A DNA stretch of 64,000 nucleotides, from NCBI GenBank assembly GCA_950295325.1, contig OX485804.1, forward strand, positions 17,546,001 to 17,610,000, written 5' to 3'. Under the pieces are notes generated by a model. That model was not told the origin of the DNA. It made no database searches and was given only the letters and a program-made list of their open reading frames with translations. Below are positions 22,263-33,252 of the stretch, in pieces. The position numbers were made by a program, and so were the translations under genes. The stretch is from Polytrichum commune (lineage: Eukaryota > Streptophyta > Polytrichopsida > Polytrichales > Polytrichaceae). Each line of letters opens with the position of its first letter. Position 1 is the stretch's first letter.

Positions 22263-25200
22263 ATGCAGTCTCGTCGAGTTGCACGAGGATTGCTAAGTAG
22301 TGCGAGTTCAAATTTGGGTGAAGTGGATGAACTCCTGAGGGTTCCATGGCTGAGCTGGTGGCCTCCTATCCCAGACAGCGGAGGTTTCTCACACATGCTA
22401 TGGAGGACACTTGTTTCAAAGGCAGGATCAGGGCCTGTACTTCCGGGGTCGTCACCCAGAGTGGAGCCAGAGGTAACTCAGACAGCAGAAACCAAACAGC
22501 AGAAACCTACGCGTGAGTACCAAACAGGAATGAAGGCACCACAGTTGAGAAAGGAGATGGTTGGGCTGTATGGTTACGAAATTTTGAAATCGGCGAAAGG
22601 ATTTCGCATCTTTGCTCAAGATGCAATTGACAAGTGAGGTTTAATCTAGCTTGTTTCATGTAGTGATGATGCCACAGCTGCTTGCATTGAGTCTTAGCAT
22701 AGGTCCTTGGTGTTTTCACCTGTACAAATTACAACACTTTCACATCGGTGACCTGTAGTTGTAATTACTATGTATCATATTCAAGTGTCTACAGATGGAC
22801 GAAGTGGAAACTGCTTGTGCAATTTAGGGCACATAGACTGATAACAGAGTTGGAGTCAGGAATTACAGAGTCTTGGAACTTGATATTTCAGAATGGGAAT
22901 CTCAGGGGACTGTCAATTTGTGGTTGGATGTGTGCAGATCAGAAGATATAATTAAGTATATTCAGGCAATGCCACCTTCAATGGATGTGATTCGCGCCAT
23001 GGATGACATCTCTGACACAGTATGTAGTAGTGGTCTCTGAGATACTTTACGTAGTTGCAGTGTGGTGCCATCCTTTCCATCACTTGGCTACTTCTTTGAT
23101 GTGGAAGAATCTTTGAATATTTGATAACTAGTTATTGTCAGCATCCGCGCTAACAAACAGTTGAAATGATGTGCACAGTGGTGTCAGTTTCTGGGAAGGT
23201 TAAAAGTTTCTTTGTCTTGGGGTGATGTGGATCAGGTTTGCACAGTGGTAGATGCAGCTGAATTATGTCGAAATACACACCCTGACAAGTAAGGTGTATT
23301 TCTTGCACCCCCCTCTGTCCCTTCTTGCCTTTAAACTCTTGCATCCAGATTTATTGAAATAAACTGCAAACGTCAGGATCAGAAATGGTGTTAAAGTCAT
23401 GCATTGTTTGAAATCTTGACTCTTGATGATTTGGTTAGAAATCCCAAGCAGCTGTTTAGCTTTTCTTACACATGTACTCACAAGATTGTAAAACACCAAA
23501 ACATCACCATGCACATTAGACTCATGTGAATGTATAGCCTGTGTCATTGTCAATATATGTTTATGTTGTCTTTTTGGCACCTGCCTCTGTATTGTATCAA
23601 TTACATTTAAAAAGCCAATGCCAATTTAGGGGTAAGATTCCTGGATTGTTTACAGTAGATTGATGAAATTCTCATTGGTACCAACTTGTTATATCTTCTT
23701 ATTTCTTGATGTTTTCTGTAGGGAATTTGTGGAAGAATCCAATCATGCCTCAATGAAGGTTTATGAATACCTGCAGGTATGTGTGTCATACCACACTGGC
23801 AATTTTTGCATGATTGATCAATATATTTATGGAGCATTGAAAGAGTTGGTTATCACTACAAGATCGTTCTTGGGCAACTTTGTGACACGCATTTTTGGTT
23901 TAGGTTATATTAATGTTGAAGGTTGCATTGAGAGAGAACTTTTGAGTGGTTGCAGTATTTGAACTCTCATCCAGTCCTATACAAGGCAGTTGTTGGAGTG
24001 GAGCAGTCACCTGGAATACTCACAACGGAGGAAGCCAAAAGGGCTGCCAAAACCTTGCGAATGGATTTTGAGAGGGGTGGGATACATCTACCTGCTGGTA
24101 AGGTGTTTCGCTGATCAGTCTTGAACTGGACTTGCAAGATTAGTCAAGTACCTGACTTGAGATATAGAGTTGTACATATTTTCGTGATTGTCTGGCAAAG
24201 CATCCACTGTGGCCCATTTATTGCTCATGAAGAACAATGCACAGCATGTAAATACCATATGAACTGATATTGGAGGCACTTTACACTAAGCTTGAAGGTC
24301 CATGACCGTTGAAATCAGAAATCCCTCAATAGTGGAAAAGGCCGTGACTGTCCCTTTTAACATTGCACTAGAGCTTGAGGGCCTAACAGACCAATGGAGT
24401 TTCAATGCCTAGAATACCTACATGGGATCCTACATGGCATGCAATGGGTAATGTTGCATGGTCAACTGGATTTTGCAACAAGCCCACCTCAAAGAGGTGG
24501 GATTAACACAAAACTGGGAGACCATGGCACTTCAAAATCTCGCATTGATTCATCAATGCGAGATTCAAAACCATTGATTCATAATAAGCTATTATGTAAA
24601 AAGGCCCACATGAATAGGATGAGGATGATGAAATATCATTTGGTTGAGAGTCCGGTCATGTGTGCCTTTAAATTACATCTAAAGGCCCTTGACCACATAC
24701 AATTCAATTTCAATTTTCCAAGGTAAGGCCCTCCGACGTGTTTCAAGGGTCCTCACAATTTTATGGTCACAGCCCTTGGCTATAGTGTAAAGTGGCCCTT
24801 AGTTCAAGAAAATATTCTCTAACAGATGCTAGAGCAACAGCTATGGCATCCGTGTTGCTTGCCTCTTGCAGGCACTAGCCCCGATTTCCTTGGAATAAGG
24901 CTGTGAGGGATGTACAAGACAGAAGATAACTCTAATGTTTTCTGAAATTGAACGATGCTAGTTCATTATTGGAGAGTCCTCCATGCAAACCGAAGTCCTG
25001 GAAGTTCATCTCATATGTTGTTGATTTTGACTGTAGAGAAGCTGAAACGTGCAAATGATCTCAACCTCGAAATTACTCGACTTGGCAGAGAGTAAGTCTG
25101 GTACATGACTTAATTTTGCACACAAGTGTTTTACATGAGTTATTGATGTTCTGGCACTTATTAGGGATCATATAAGGACACTTATGTGGCATTTCATATG

Positions 25201-28200
25201 TTGGGTTTCCATTTCATCAGATTTGGGGAGCATATAATGAGAGATCAAGGTCAGCTTGACATTTTCCCTGCTTCAGTGATTCCAAAGAGCATTCAACATA
25301 TGATGAAGCCTATTTGGGTTGAGAAAGATGGTAGATTGGGATGGTCTCGAAAATCGAAGATTATAGCAGCAGATGAAAGCAATATGGGAATGTGTGTGAT
25401 CACGGAGCCTGCAGTCCTCTCTTCTATTCTTAAATATGTGACAGACTCTGAGGTATGAATGGTGATGGGAAGCAATTCTGCATGACAGACTTGTCTCCTG
25501 CGTCAATCTAAATTGTGGTGTATTACTTATTGGAGAGTAAGTAGGCCCATTATCATGCAAGAATTGTCTCTGTTTTTAGGACCTTTGTCTTAGATTTGTT
25601 TCCCCTATCAGGTAAGGAGACGGGTATATATGGTGGGGCACAGTGTTCCAAAAGCTAATTTGCGAGTGCTGGATCACCTCATTGGTGCTCGTCATGAGCT
25701 TGCCCAGGTGAGTAATCTTCTCAAATGCCAACCACTTAGGAGCAAATCAAGTGTGGCCTGTCATGTACATTATGAAGGAAGGTTACCTAGCACATCCCGT
25801 AAAGTGCTTCCTAGTTCATATTTCTGACACCAAAGTACAATTTCCACATGGATCTAAGTTGGTGTCAACCAATGCAAGACTTCCATGTGGCAATCTAAAA
25901 AAGCACTCTATGGCATTTGTCAATCATACCAGAAGGTCAAGAAGTCTAGGGGATCTAGGGGCATTCTTTGTGGTTGCTGTTAGAGTCCATCAGGTTCCAT
26001 TGTGTAAATATTGAGTTGGATTTGGTAATTGCTTTAGCTCCTATAATTTCCACATGTGATCTAAGTGGATCCCAACCAATGTAAGACTGTCATGTGGCAT
26101 TTTTCACTGAATAATCACAAATTAGAAATGGAAGCAAGGAGCACTCTACGACATCTATCAATCATACCAGAAGGTCATGAAGTCTAGAGAATTGAGAGGC
26201 ATCTTTTGTGGTGGTTGTTGAAGTCCATCAAGTTCCACTATGTAACAGTGAGTTGTGTTTGGTAATTGCTCTAGCTTCTTGGATACAACTCGTACGCGGA
26301 GTTTGCAATTGCCCCGACCATGGCAGAATCACCAGAAGCGGTTGTTTCGTTCCTGGAAGAGCTCAGCACTCGAATTCGTGGCAAGGCAGATGAGGTGATG
26401 GCAGCAATACTCTTTTATCTAGTCAGTCAACTTTGGGATTATTTTGATTTTGAATCGCCCAATTTATGCCCAATGGATACAGATAGAGAAAAAAGTTATA
26501 TTGCTATCCAAACCCTCTGTTAGGTTGACATGCAAAGCCCTTCACATTCTATGTATGTGTGGGTGTCTTTGAGATAATTATGATTCTAAACTTCCTTATT
26601 TATGCATAATGGATACAGATAGAGATAATCATACATTGCTATCCAAACACTGTTAGGGTGGCATGCAAAGCCCTCACATTCTATGGGTGTCCTTGAGATA
26701 ATTATGATTTTAAATGTCCCTATTTATGGCTAATGGACACAGATAGAGAAAAATTCACATTGCTATCCAAATTCTCTGTTAGAGTGACATGCAAAGTCCC
26801 TCAAATGGTATGTTATGTTTCTATGGGTGTCTCAGGAAATGACAATGCTCGCAGACTTTCAGAAGCAGGTGGATACTGGACGCAGTGACGGTGTAGTGAA
26901 TGCTTGGGATGAGCCCTATTTTGCTGGCTTGCTCAAGGCTAAGACTCATGATTTGAATGCTGGGGTCAGTTCTTTTGTCCCTGGTGGTTCATACTTTCCA
27001 TTTCTTGTGACAATTTTGGAACTATCAGAAGACAATATTTCATCACAATGTCTCCTGCATGGATCATTGGATGCCTAAAGTCATTTTGGAGGTTGATGTT
27101 CTTAATTTATGTTCTATCAATGATGCTTGAAACTGCATTACACCTATTATGTGACTTACCTTGGGCAGCCCTATAGTGTGGCCCACAATATACACCATCA
27201 TGCATGACAATACTGTGCAATCTTAGTTACACTTGTCATGCCCCTGTGATATAGCCACCTCCTTCCCTAGGTTGGAAGTCTTTCAAATGCACACTATTTT
27301 CAATACAATAGAAATATTGTAACCTACGACATGTCAAATACTATGGGTTGGTAAACAGTGTGCCCCCACATGACAATCCCCTATGTTTTCAATGTGGAAT
27401 TAAGCTGAATAGTGTGGCCCACAATGTTTACTATAATCAGTGTAGAAGCAACATGGAAAGGGATGGATTCTCTTAGGTTGAAGTCTATTAAATGCACAGT
27501 ATATTCATCCCAGTTGAAATATTTTAACCTACAACCTGGGTCTTTGATGTTAAAGACTATGGTTGGTAAATAGTGTGCACCCACATTATTATCCCCAGAA
27601 TTTTGAGTGTGGAAATAAGCTCAATTGTTTGGTTGACATTATTTACGTAGTACCCACGTAATCGAAAGGGTGCAGCTTCGAATATTCAAATGTTTTTTTT
27701 GCTGTGAGTTTTATTGAGCTGTAAAAATAATTGATAATCCGTGCCTTTGTACTGTACTCACAAGAAACTCCAGTGATATACTGGAGGAACAATTAGTGTA
27801 GCAGCGTCAGGGGAAGGGATAGATTCTTTTTTTACTGACATGTCACAAGTGAATATGGCAGGTAGTCGCTTCTTACTTTCCTGTAGGGCAATGTCTTGAA
27901 GCTCTAAAAATTTTAAGCAGCTCTCTATTTGGTGCGACTTTTGAGCAAGTACCATTGGCTCCTGGAGAAGCGTGGCATCCGGATGTTCAAAAGTTGACCT
28001 TGAGACATGCATCTGAGGTACATGCAAATCTGATGAGAAATGTCTATTTGAACAAGCAGTTTCAATTTTACCAAAGATTTTTTTTGGTAGTATAAGAGGC
28101 TTATATTCACAACCTGTTTTTGTACTGCACAGGGTGAATTTGGTCATATGTACTTGGATTTGCATGCACGACATGGGAAGTTTCCGGGTTGTGCGCATTT

Positions 28201-31200
28201 CACACTGAAGGGTTGTCGGCGGACTTCTCCCTCTGAATATCAGCTCCCAGTATGTTTGAGACCGATTTGTTGTTACTGATACTGCTTTTGTTGAACTGTT
28301 GTGATAAAAGAGATATAATGTGGATAAGTGCAACTTATGTATCTTCAATATTTGTATATTGGGACTAATCTGGTCGTGGAAGTTTGAGAAGGTCGAGTTC
28401 AACCAATTGATTTTACACTGTTACATGCATAATGTGAGATGTGTCTGCCAAAATTATGTTCAGCCCAAGTTCTGTGGTTTTGGAAGTCAAACAGCAGTTT
28501 ATGGCTCAAATGACCAACTGAGCGAGCTTGTTTGAGACCTCTGCACCTCTGCTGGGTTTTGAGATGCTGAAGGTTATCTTTCTCAGAAGAAGGTGTATAG
28601 AAAGCAATGCATAGACTTTGATTTTGTAACTTTGCATATTTGGTGGGTTCAGGTTGTGGCTTTAGTTTGTAACTTTACGAGTCCTGATGGGAATCTTCCT
28701 CCAATATTAAATCACTGGGAAGTTGAGACTCTTTTCCACGAGTTTGGCCATGCTGTGCATTCATTACTGTCTCGCACGGTACATTGACTCCACAGCTAAC
28801 CTTTGTGAAATTTGCTCATTCTCTAATCTAGTTGGTGCATTATCTTGTCAGTTCAACCTTTTTCAATAACTTCTGCACACTTCTCATATTAGCATATAGA
28901 ATGAGGTGATATTGTACAGCACATCTCATATGTTTTGATCTATTTTGGGCTACAGGACTACCAGCATTTTTCTGGGACTCGAACAGTACTTGATTTTTCG
29001 GAGACTCCATCACAACTCTTTGAGTGAGTGCAACCTTGATCATGTTCTATTCTTACTACTACTCAAAGCAAGTGGCATATCTTAGATTTGAGCTTCCATG
29101 TTTGATTCACCAAGGAAACTAGTCTCCTTGTAATCCTTGGCTTGAGGTAGGGAACTGTGACTAATGATGCTTGGTGATTGTGACTACTAATTGTCTAATT
29201 GTGCAGGTATTATGCGTGGGATTATCGGGTTCTTAGTAGGTTTGCTAAACACTATCTTACTGGGGAGGTCATTCCTGAGAAGATGGTTGCATCTATGAAC
29301 GAAGCCAAGCGAATGCTGTCGGCCACTGAGATTCAACGCCAGGTCAATATGATCCTTATTGTTGTCATGATTTTAAATGAGCCTTATACTTAAGGTGTTC
29401 TTTTAAGTTTGGACGCTTATCATTCTTAAGTAAACTATTTAAGTTCCAATGCAAAAGGAATAACCTATGAATGATTTCATTGGGGACGCACATCTTCAAT
29501 TGAATCTTGGTAGATGGAAGACGGCTTTGTGTCCGAAGACAAGCAGCAATGAAGGAGCTTATCATTCTTAAGTAAACTATTTAAGTTCCAATGCAAAAGG
29601 AATAACCTATGAATGATTTCATTGGGGACGCACATCTTCAATTGAATCTTGGTAGATGGAAGACGGCTTTGTGTCAGAAGATAAGCAGCAATGAAGGAGG
29701 TGTCCACTAATGAGAGCTTGATGCCACTTGATCATGCTCGAATGCATTCATGCATGTACTCAAGGACCTTGATTCTTGAAAAATTATTACCTAGAGTAGA
29801 AAGAGAACCTCCTTACACATGCTTAAGAATGAATGCTATGTGGAAGTATTGAGATTTTCTGTAGTCAGGGTTTGAAGAAGTTGAAAACCATACATCTTAA
29901 GCCTTGCTGTTGGTTATTTTTTGGGAGATCTGGTTAACTTTTCTTTAGCGTGTGGATTCTGTAGGTGCTGTATGCTCTCATAGATCAAACTTTGTTCGGC
30001 ACACAGCCGCTGCCTGCTAAGGACACCACAGCAGTAATAGCAGAATTGAAGCTACGGCACACGGGTGTGAAGCATGTGGAAGGCACCCATTGGCACACTC
30101 GATTCAACCATCTTGTCAGCTACGGTGCTGGTGTGTCTCTATCTAAATTCGTTTTATACAGCCTATGTTTCAGCACTGTTATGGATATCTTGGTTGTTAG
30201 CCCCATTTGTCCTGTTTTTGTAGGCATATCAATCACACATCATTGATTCATATTCCTGTTTAATAAAAGGTGACTTAAGCCGGAATAGTTTGATGTAAGC
30301 CGCCTTAGGCTAGAACAGTGCTCTGATGGGTGACCTTCCTAGCACTTGATTTCTGTTGCACCTTCCCACCTATGGTCCACCCAATCATAGTGGGGGTGTC
30401 CTGGTGAACTGGATATTTTCAACCAAGCATATGGGAACCTAGGGGCTTGCCCTTTGGGGAGATTGGTGCAGGCTGGCTTCAACCATCTTGTCAGCTATGG
30501 TCTACCAGGTCACGCACCTGGCAACATTGGAGTCATCTTTCTTCTTCCTGTTTAACATGTCACCTTGGCACATAGCTTATGTGGGGGTCACACATGTCTG
30601 AAAATGCTATTTTTCAAAATGGATATCAAGCCGAGTTAAAACATTTTTGGTCTTCACAGATGCCTAACCTTGGGAAGCTTGATGCCAAGGTTGGTCCCTC
30701 TTTCTTTGTGTAGAAATCTTTGTTTTTCCAACTCTGATCCTCCGTCTTGAATTGGAGTTGAAATGGACATTCCTACCCAAAGAAAGCTGGACCCACCTTG
30801 GGACTAACCAGCCCAGGGTTAAGCACATGCAAAGGCCAAAGTTCTCTTACCTTGACCCACCAAACTCCGTTTCAAAATCAACGTTTTCAAACATGTGTAA
30901 ACCCCCCTTCAAACTTCCGTAGCTTTGACAGCTTTATGCAAAGAAAAAATACTTAAAATTTTATTGGTTGCTGTGATGACTGAATTACATATCCTTGTAT
31001 AATTGTACAGGATACTACAGCTACTTGTATGCAAGATGCTTTGCAGCCAGCATATGGCACCGGCATTGTAAGAGTGACCCTTTGAGTAGAGCTACTGGCG
31101 ACAATCTACGCCATGGCTTCCTTATGCATGGTGGTGCCAAAGACCCTTCAAAAATGATGCGGGACTTGCTTGGCGAGGACTCTTTGGTGTGCTCCTCGCC

Positions 31201-31252
31201 AGGAGTTCGTCCCTGCACAGAACAATTACTTGCAGATATCGGCCTTCCGTAA
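22263..31252 (+). CDS. MIP: Mitochondrial intermediate peptidase (M3 zinc metallopeptidase), 17 exons
   Basis: Exons: 22263-22633, 22938-23019, 23236-23288, 23722-23776, 23956-24097, 25037-25091, 25221-25452, 25612-25707, 26275-26394, 26836-26983, 27887-28017, 28133-28249, 28653-28778, 28956-29023, 29207-29342, 29965-30130, 31011-31252. All introns are GT-AG and the phases join into 2340 nt (779 aa plus TAA). The order of blocks matches plant MIP from memory: GLYGYEILKSAKGF in exon 1, RMDFERGGIHL in exon 5, LFHEFGHAVHSLLSRT in exon 13, YYAWDYRVLSRFAKHY in exon 15, EGTHWHTRFNHL in exon 16 and YGAGYYSYLYARCF across exons 16-17. Zinc ligands are H563, H567 and E592, with catalytic E564; H693 and Y697-Y704 form the substrate loop. 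MIP removes an octapeptide from precursors already cut by the matrix processing peptidase. The Arg-bearing N-terminus (MQSRRVARGLL) fits a mitochondrial transit peptide. An in-frame GTG lies at 22245, but the first ATG is at 22263. The protein is longer than the roughly 700 aa usual in plants, mostly at the N-terminus. The exon 10 donor is the least certain junction. Confidence 0.93.
24273..24798. mobile_element. MITE in MIP intron 5 (family D, GGCC...TTACACTA termini)
   Basis: The left end GGCACTTTACACTA (from 24275) is an inverted match of the right end TAGTGTAAAGTGGCC (to about 24798). The interior matches the copy at 63295-63781: both share ACACAAAACYGGGAGACCAT and CCTACATGGCAT blocks. 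The right flank is TTA, as expected for PIF/Harbinger-type insertion, but the left flank is not an exact match. It makes up over half of intron 5 (24098-25036). A perfect 14-bp hairpin lies at 24536-24565. Confidence 0.7.
25840..26274 (+). repeat. Tandem duplication in MIP intron 8 reaching the 3' splice site
   Basis: TTTCCACATGGATCTAAG near 25840 recurs as TTTCCACATGTGATCTAAG near 26047. Shared blocks follow: CAACCAATG, CATGTGGCA, CAATCATACCAGAAGGTCA, AGTCCATCA and finally GGTAATTGCTYTAGCT. The last block is at about 26023 in copy 1 and at 26261 in copy 2, where it is the true acceptor of exon 9 (AG at 26273-26274). Copy 1 therefore carries a decoy acceptor, GCTTTAG, near 26034. Copies differ by small indels and substitutions. 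Confidence 0.8.
26455..26835 (+). repeat. Three-copy tandem repeat in MIP intron 9 ending at the 3' splice site
   Basis: The block ATGGAYACAGATAGAG occurs at 26473, 26609 and 26733, followed each time by TTGCTATCCAAA, a CTGTTAG block, CATGCAAAG and a GGGTGTC block. The first two copies read GGGTGTCTTTGAG and GGGTGTCCTTGAG. The third reads GGGTGTCTCAG and is the functional acceptor before exon 10 (26836). The whole of intron 9 is essentially this repeat, with a 124-136 bp period. Confidence 0.82.
27175..27630 (+). repeat. Diverged ~236-bp tandem duplication in MIP intron 10
   Basis: AGTGTGGCCCACAAT occurs at 27175 and 27411. Each copy continues with an AGGTTGAAGTC block, AAATGCACA, GAAATATT, TAACCTAC, CTATGGTTGGTAAA, CAGTGTG or TAGTGTG, CCCACAT and a GTGGAATAAGCT block. 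Divergence is substantial, so the duplication is old. It sits in the middle of intron 10 (26984-27886), away from the splice sites. Confidence 0.75.
28653..29023 (+). other. MIP: MIP exons 13-14: zinc-binding catalytic site
   Basis: Exon 13 (28653-28778) encodes HEFGH at residues 563-567, the HExxH signature of gluzincins. Exon 14 (28956-29023) encodes LDFSETPSQLFE, whose Glu592 is 25 residues after His567. That is the M3-family spacing for the third zinc ligand. All three ligands and the catalytic Glu are intact, so the enzyme is predicted to be active. The intron between them (28779-28955) starts GTACAT and ends TACAG. Confidence 0.93.
29415..29699 (+). repeat. Near-identical 142-bp tandem duplication in MIP intron 15
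   Basis: Two units begin GCTTATCATTCTTAAGTAAA at 29415 and 29557 and run about 142 bp to GAAGGAG. I see only two or three differences (GTCCGAAGACAAG versus GTCAGAAGATAAG), so this is a recent duplication. It lies in intron 15 (29343-29964) and explains the paired minus-strand short open frames there. Confidence 0.9.
30478..30501 (+). repeat. Partial copy of MIP exon 16 end inside intron 16
   Basis: TTCAACCATCTTGTCAGCTA at 30478 repeats the exon 16 coding sequence at 30103-30126 (F N H L V S Y G) with one C-to-T difference over 24 bases. It is out of context for splicing: no donor follows directly, and the sequence reads on into GTCTACCAGG. It looks like a fragment of a local duplication covering the exon 16 end. 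Confidence 0.65.
30593..30907. mobile_element. Foldback MITE in MIP intron 16
   Basis: The left end GGGGGTCACACATGTCTGAA (30593) is inverted at the right end, TTCAAACATGTGTAAACCCC (to about 30907). The inversion continues inward: CCTAACCTTGGGAAG at 30662 pairs with the CCCAGGGTTAAG region at 30813, and CTCTTTCTTTG pairs with CAAAGAAAG. Most of the element is therefore imperfectly self-complementary. The termini resemble the GGGCC...TTTACAC families at 13905 and 35749. Confidence 0.6.
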
Positions 31253-32470
31253 CTAGAATTGTCTCTGGTCTACATCCGCCAAACTAGAAAATTGGCAGTG
31301 GTAGCGGTTTATCTCTCAATCTGGTGTTTGTAAGCTGTTTGTAAGCTGCTAGACTTCCTGACTGCCTGTGTGAAGAGAAACCAGGTTCCAGGTTCTAGGT
31401 TAGCCTTAGTGGTTGTCACGTGAGTAGAGCAATTTTTTTTTGCTTCAACCAAACAAGCACCATGACTGCCATTTGATGTTCTTTTTAGGACTCCGTAGTG
31501 TCAGAGTGGATACCCTATCAGTTCAAGCACCTAAATGGACAGCTTGAAGGAGACTTATGTTTTGAGGAAGAAGTGAGTTGGAAGAAAAATTCTCAGCTTG
31601 TTGATCCATTGCACGCAATTCTAGTTTTGATGCCGCCTTTTACTGTCAACCAGTAATTGACTTTCTTGTATGCTGTACACTCCCTCGTGTTTCAAAATGT
31701 GCCTTCATCTGGAATTAGTGCAATTAATTCAGATCTGCATCGGTCTTGGGTGTAGTATAAGTTTAATGTAAAAACAACTGCACCTTGTCTTGGCTGTAGA
31801 AGATTGATAAAATGAAGCTACGCCGTCTTGGCTTGGGTGTAGTAGAAGTTTCACAGAGCTTTCTTGACTAGTGTGTAGGATTTGATGGCAGTACTGGTTT
31901 TGGAGACAAGCTGCTAACTTCTAGTAGTCGGAGTGGGGAGTTGTGCCAGAAAAGGAAGTTGGAAGGATCCACAACCCAGGTTGCTTACCTGCAGGGGGGG
32001 AGTTTACCAACACTAACCACTTCAGTTCATTGAACAACAACAACAACAGTGGAATCATCAGTTTTACATGTAAGATCAGCGTTCTCCCCCAATTACCTCA
32101 AAAGTAGAGCCCATCCATCACACGTAGGGTGTGTACTTGTGTACCCAATGGGAAGACAAGCAAACTAACCAAGTGTGAAAGCCTGCCTGCCAGTAAGTTA
32201 ATTAAGGGAGTAGGTTCCTTCCTCCCTCCCTTCCTTCACCTGGACTGACTGGGAGTGGCGAGTCCTTTGCTTCGGTTATTGTGTCTCTTAATTACTTTTG
32301 TAGCCGCTGATTGGAATTGGACACCCAAATGCAGCCTGTGTTTGGGACACCTGACACAAGTTTGACCGCTGAGCAAACACAGTCGGTAGGTTTAGGCAGT
32401 TCGTTTCTCAAGCAGCATTTAGGTCTAGCTAGGCTGGCTTCCTTCCCCAGACTAGTAGTATGTACACTAC
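31253..32470 (+). other. MIP 3' flank and probable 3' UTR; no second gene seen
   Basis: This follows the MIP stop codon. No canonical AATAAA signal can be placed with confidence. A 55-codon open stretch (31490-31657) is directly preceded by an in-frame TAG and has no recognisable product. A short block, GTCTTGGCTTGGGTGTAGTA, near 31827 resembles TCGGTCTTGGGTGTAGTATA near 31741, another small local duplication. The rest is unremarkable. Confidence 0.4.
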
Positions 32471-32980
32471 TCTAGCCAACCTAAACTACAACCAACACAA
32501 GAAATCATTATTCTCTAGTTTTCTGTTGCAGCTTTGAATTCTGTTACACTGTTTATGGTAGTGAGAGTCACATGTGTAATAGTGTCACTTACCCTATTAT
32601 GAGACCCATGCTAGGATGCGATATGTAGGGACCAACAACTTGACCATTCATGTAACTTGATGACACTTGGCATTTGGGTGCTTAATAATATCTTGGCACT
32701 AGCATGCTCAATAAGATTATGAGGTCTAGCCAACCTAAACTACAACCAACACAAGAAACCGTTATACTCTAGTTTTCTGTTGCAACTTTGAATTCTGTTA
32801 CATGGTTTATTGTAGTGAGAGTCACATGTGTAATAGTGTCACTTACCTTATTTTGAGACCCATGCTAGGTTGCACCAATGTAGAGACCAACAACTTGACC
32901 ATTCATGAAACCTGATGACACTTGGCGTTTGGGTGCTTAATAATATCTTGGCACTAGCATGCTCAATAAGATTATGAGGT
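32471..32980 (+). repeat. 254-bp tandem duplication downstream of MIP
   Basis: Unit 1 starts TCTAGCCAACCTAAACTACA at 32471 and unit 2 starts identically at 32725. Both end ATAAGATTATGAGGTCTA. The copies are highly similar, with scattered single-base changes (for example CATTTGGG versus CGTTTGGG). No open frame is shared. Confidence 0.9.
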
Positions 32981-33087
32981 CTACTACACCTCGGTTACAC
33001 AATGGGCAACAAGTCGATCACAAGTGTAAACACCTAACACTTCGCAGTAGTTTGCTCAATAATTTCTTCCACTTGAATATCAAAATG

Positions 33088-33252
33088 TGCTACACTAAAT
33101 ATCATACGGCAAGTAGTTATGCACTTCGAAAAGTTACTCATGTTTGCAAATAGTGTCATGTTGATAATTCGTGGACGTGACACTACTAGGCATCTTGTTT
33201 AGACCATTCGTAAATATTGTATGTGATACTAGATACCATAATCGGTGTAGTG
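33088..33252. mobile_element. Short subfamily A-like MITE
   Basis: The left end TGCTACACTAAATATCATAC and right end GTGATACTAGATACCATAAT followed by CGGTGTAGTG form inverted termini over 165 bp. It is internally deleted relative to the 380-bp copies. Confidence 0.6.

Noticed and set aside
27007-27012. Alternative exon 10 donor at GTGACA (26983 replaced by 27006)
   Set aside because: It would put exon 11 out of frame; only the 26983/26984 donor keeps the phase and family alignment.
27758-28402. Longest open frame in the window, 214 codons on the minus strand
   Set aside because: It is antisense to MIP exons 11 and 12 and nearby intron sequence. Its sequence has no family resemblance, and the + strand exons explain the openness.
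29365-29707. Paired minus-strand frames with identical peptides
   Set aside because: They are created by the 142-bp duplication within MIP intron 15.
31490-31657. 55-codon open stretch downstream of MIP as an extra exon
   Set aside because: MIP already ends in a proper C-terminus with TAA at 31250-31252; the stretch is preceded by an in-frame TAG and matches nothing in the family.
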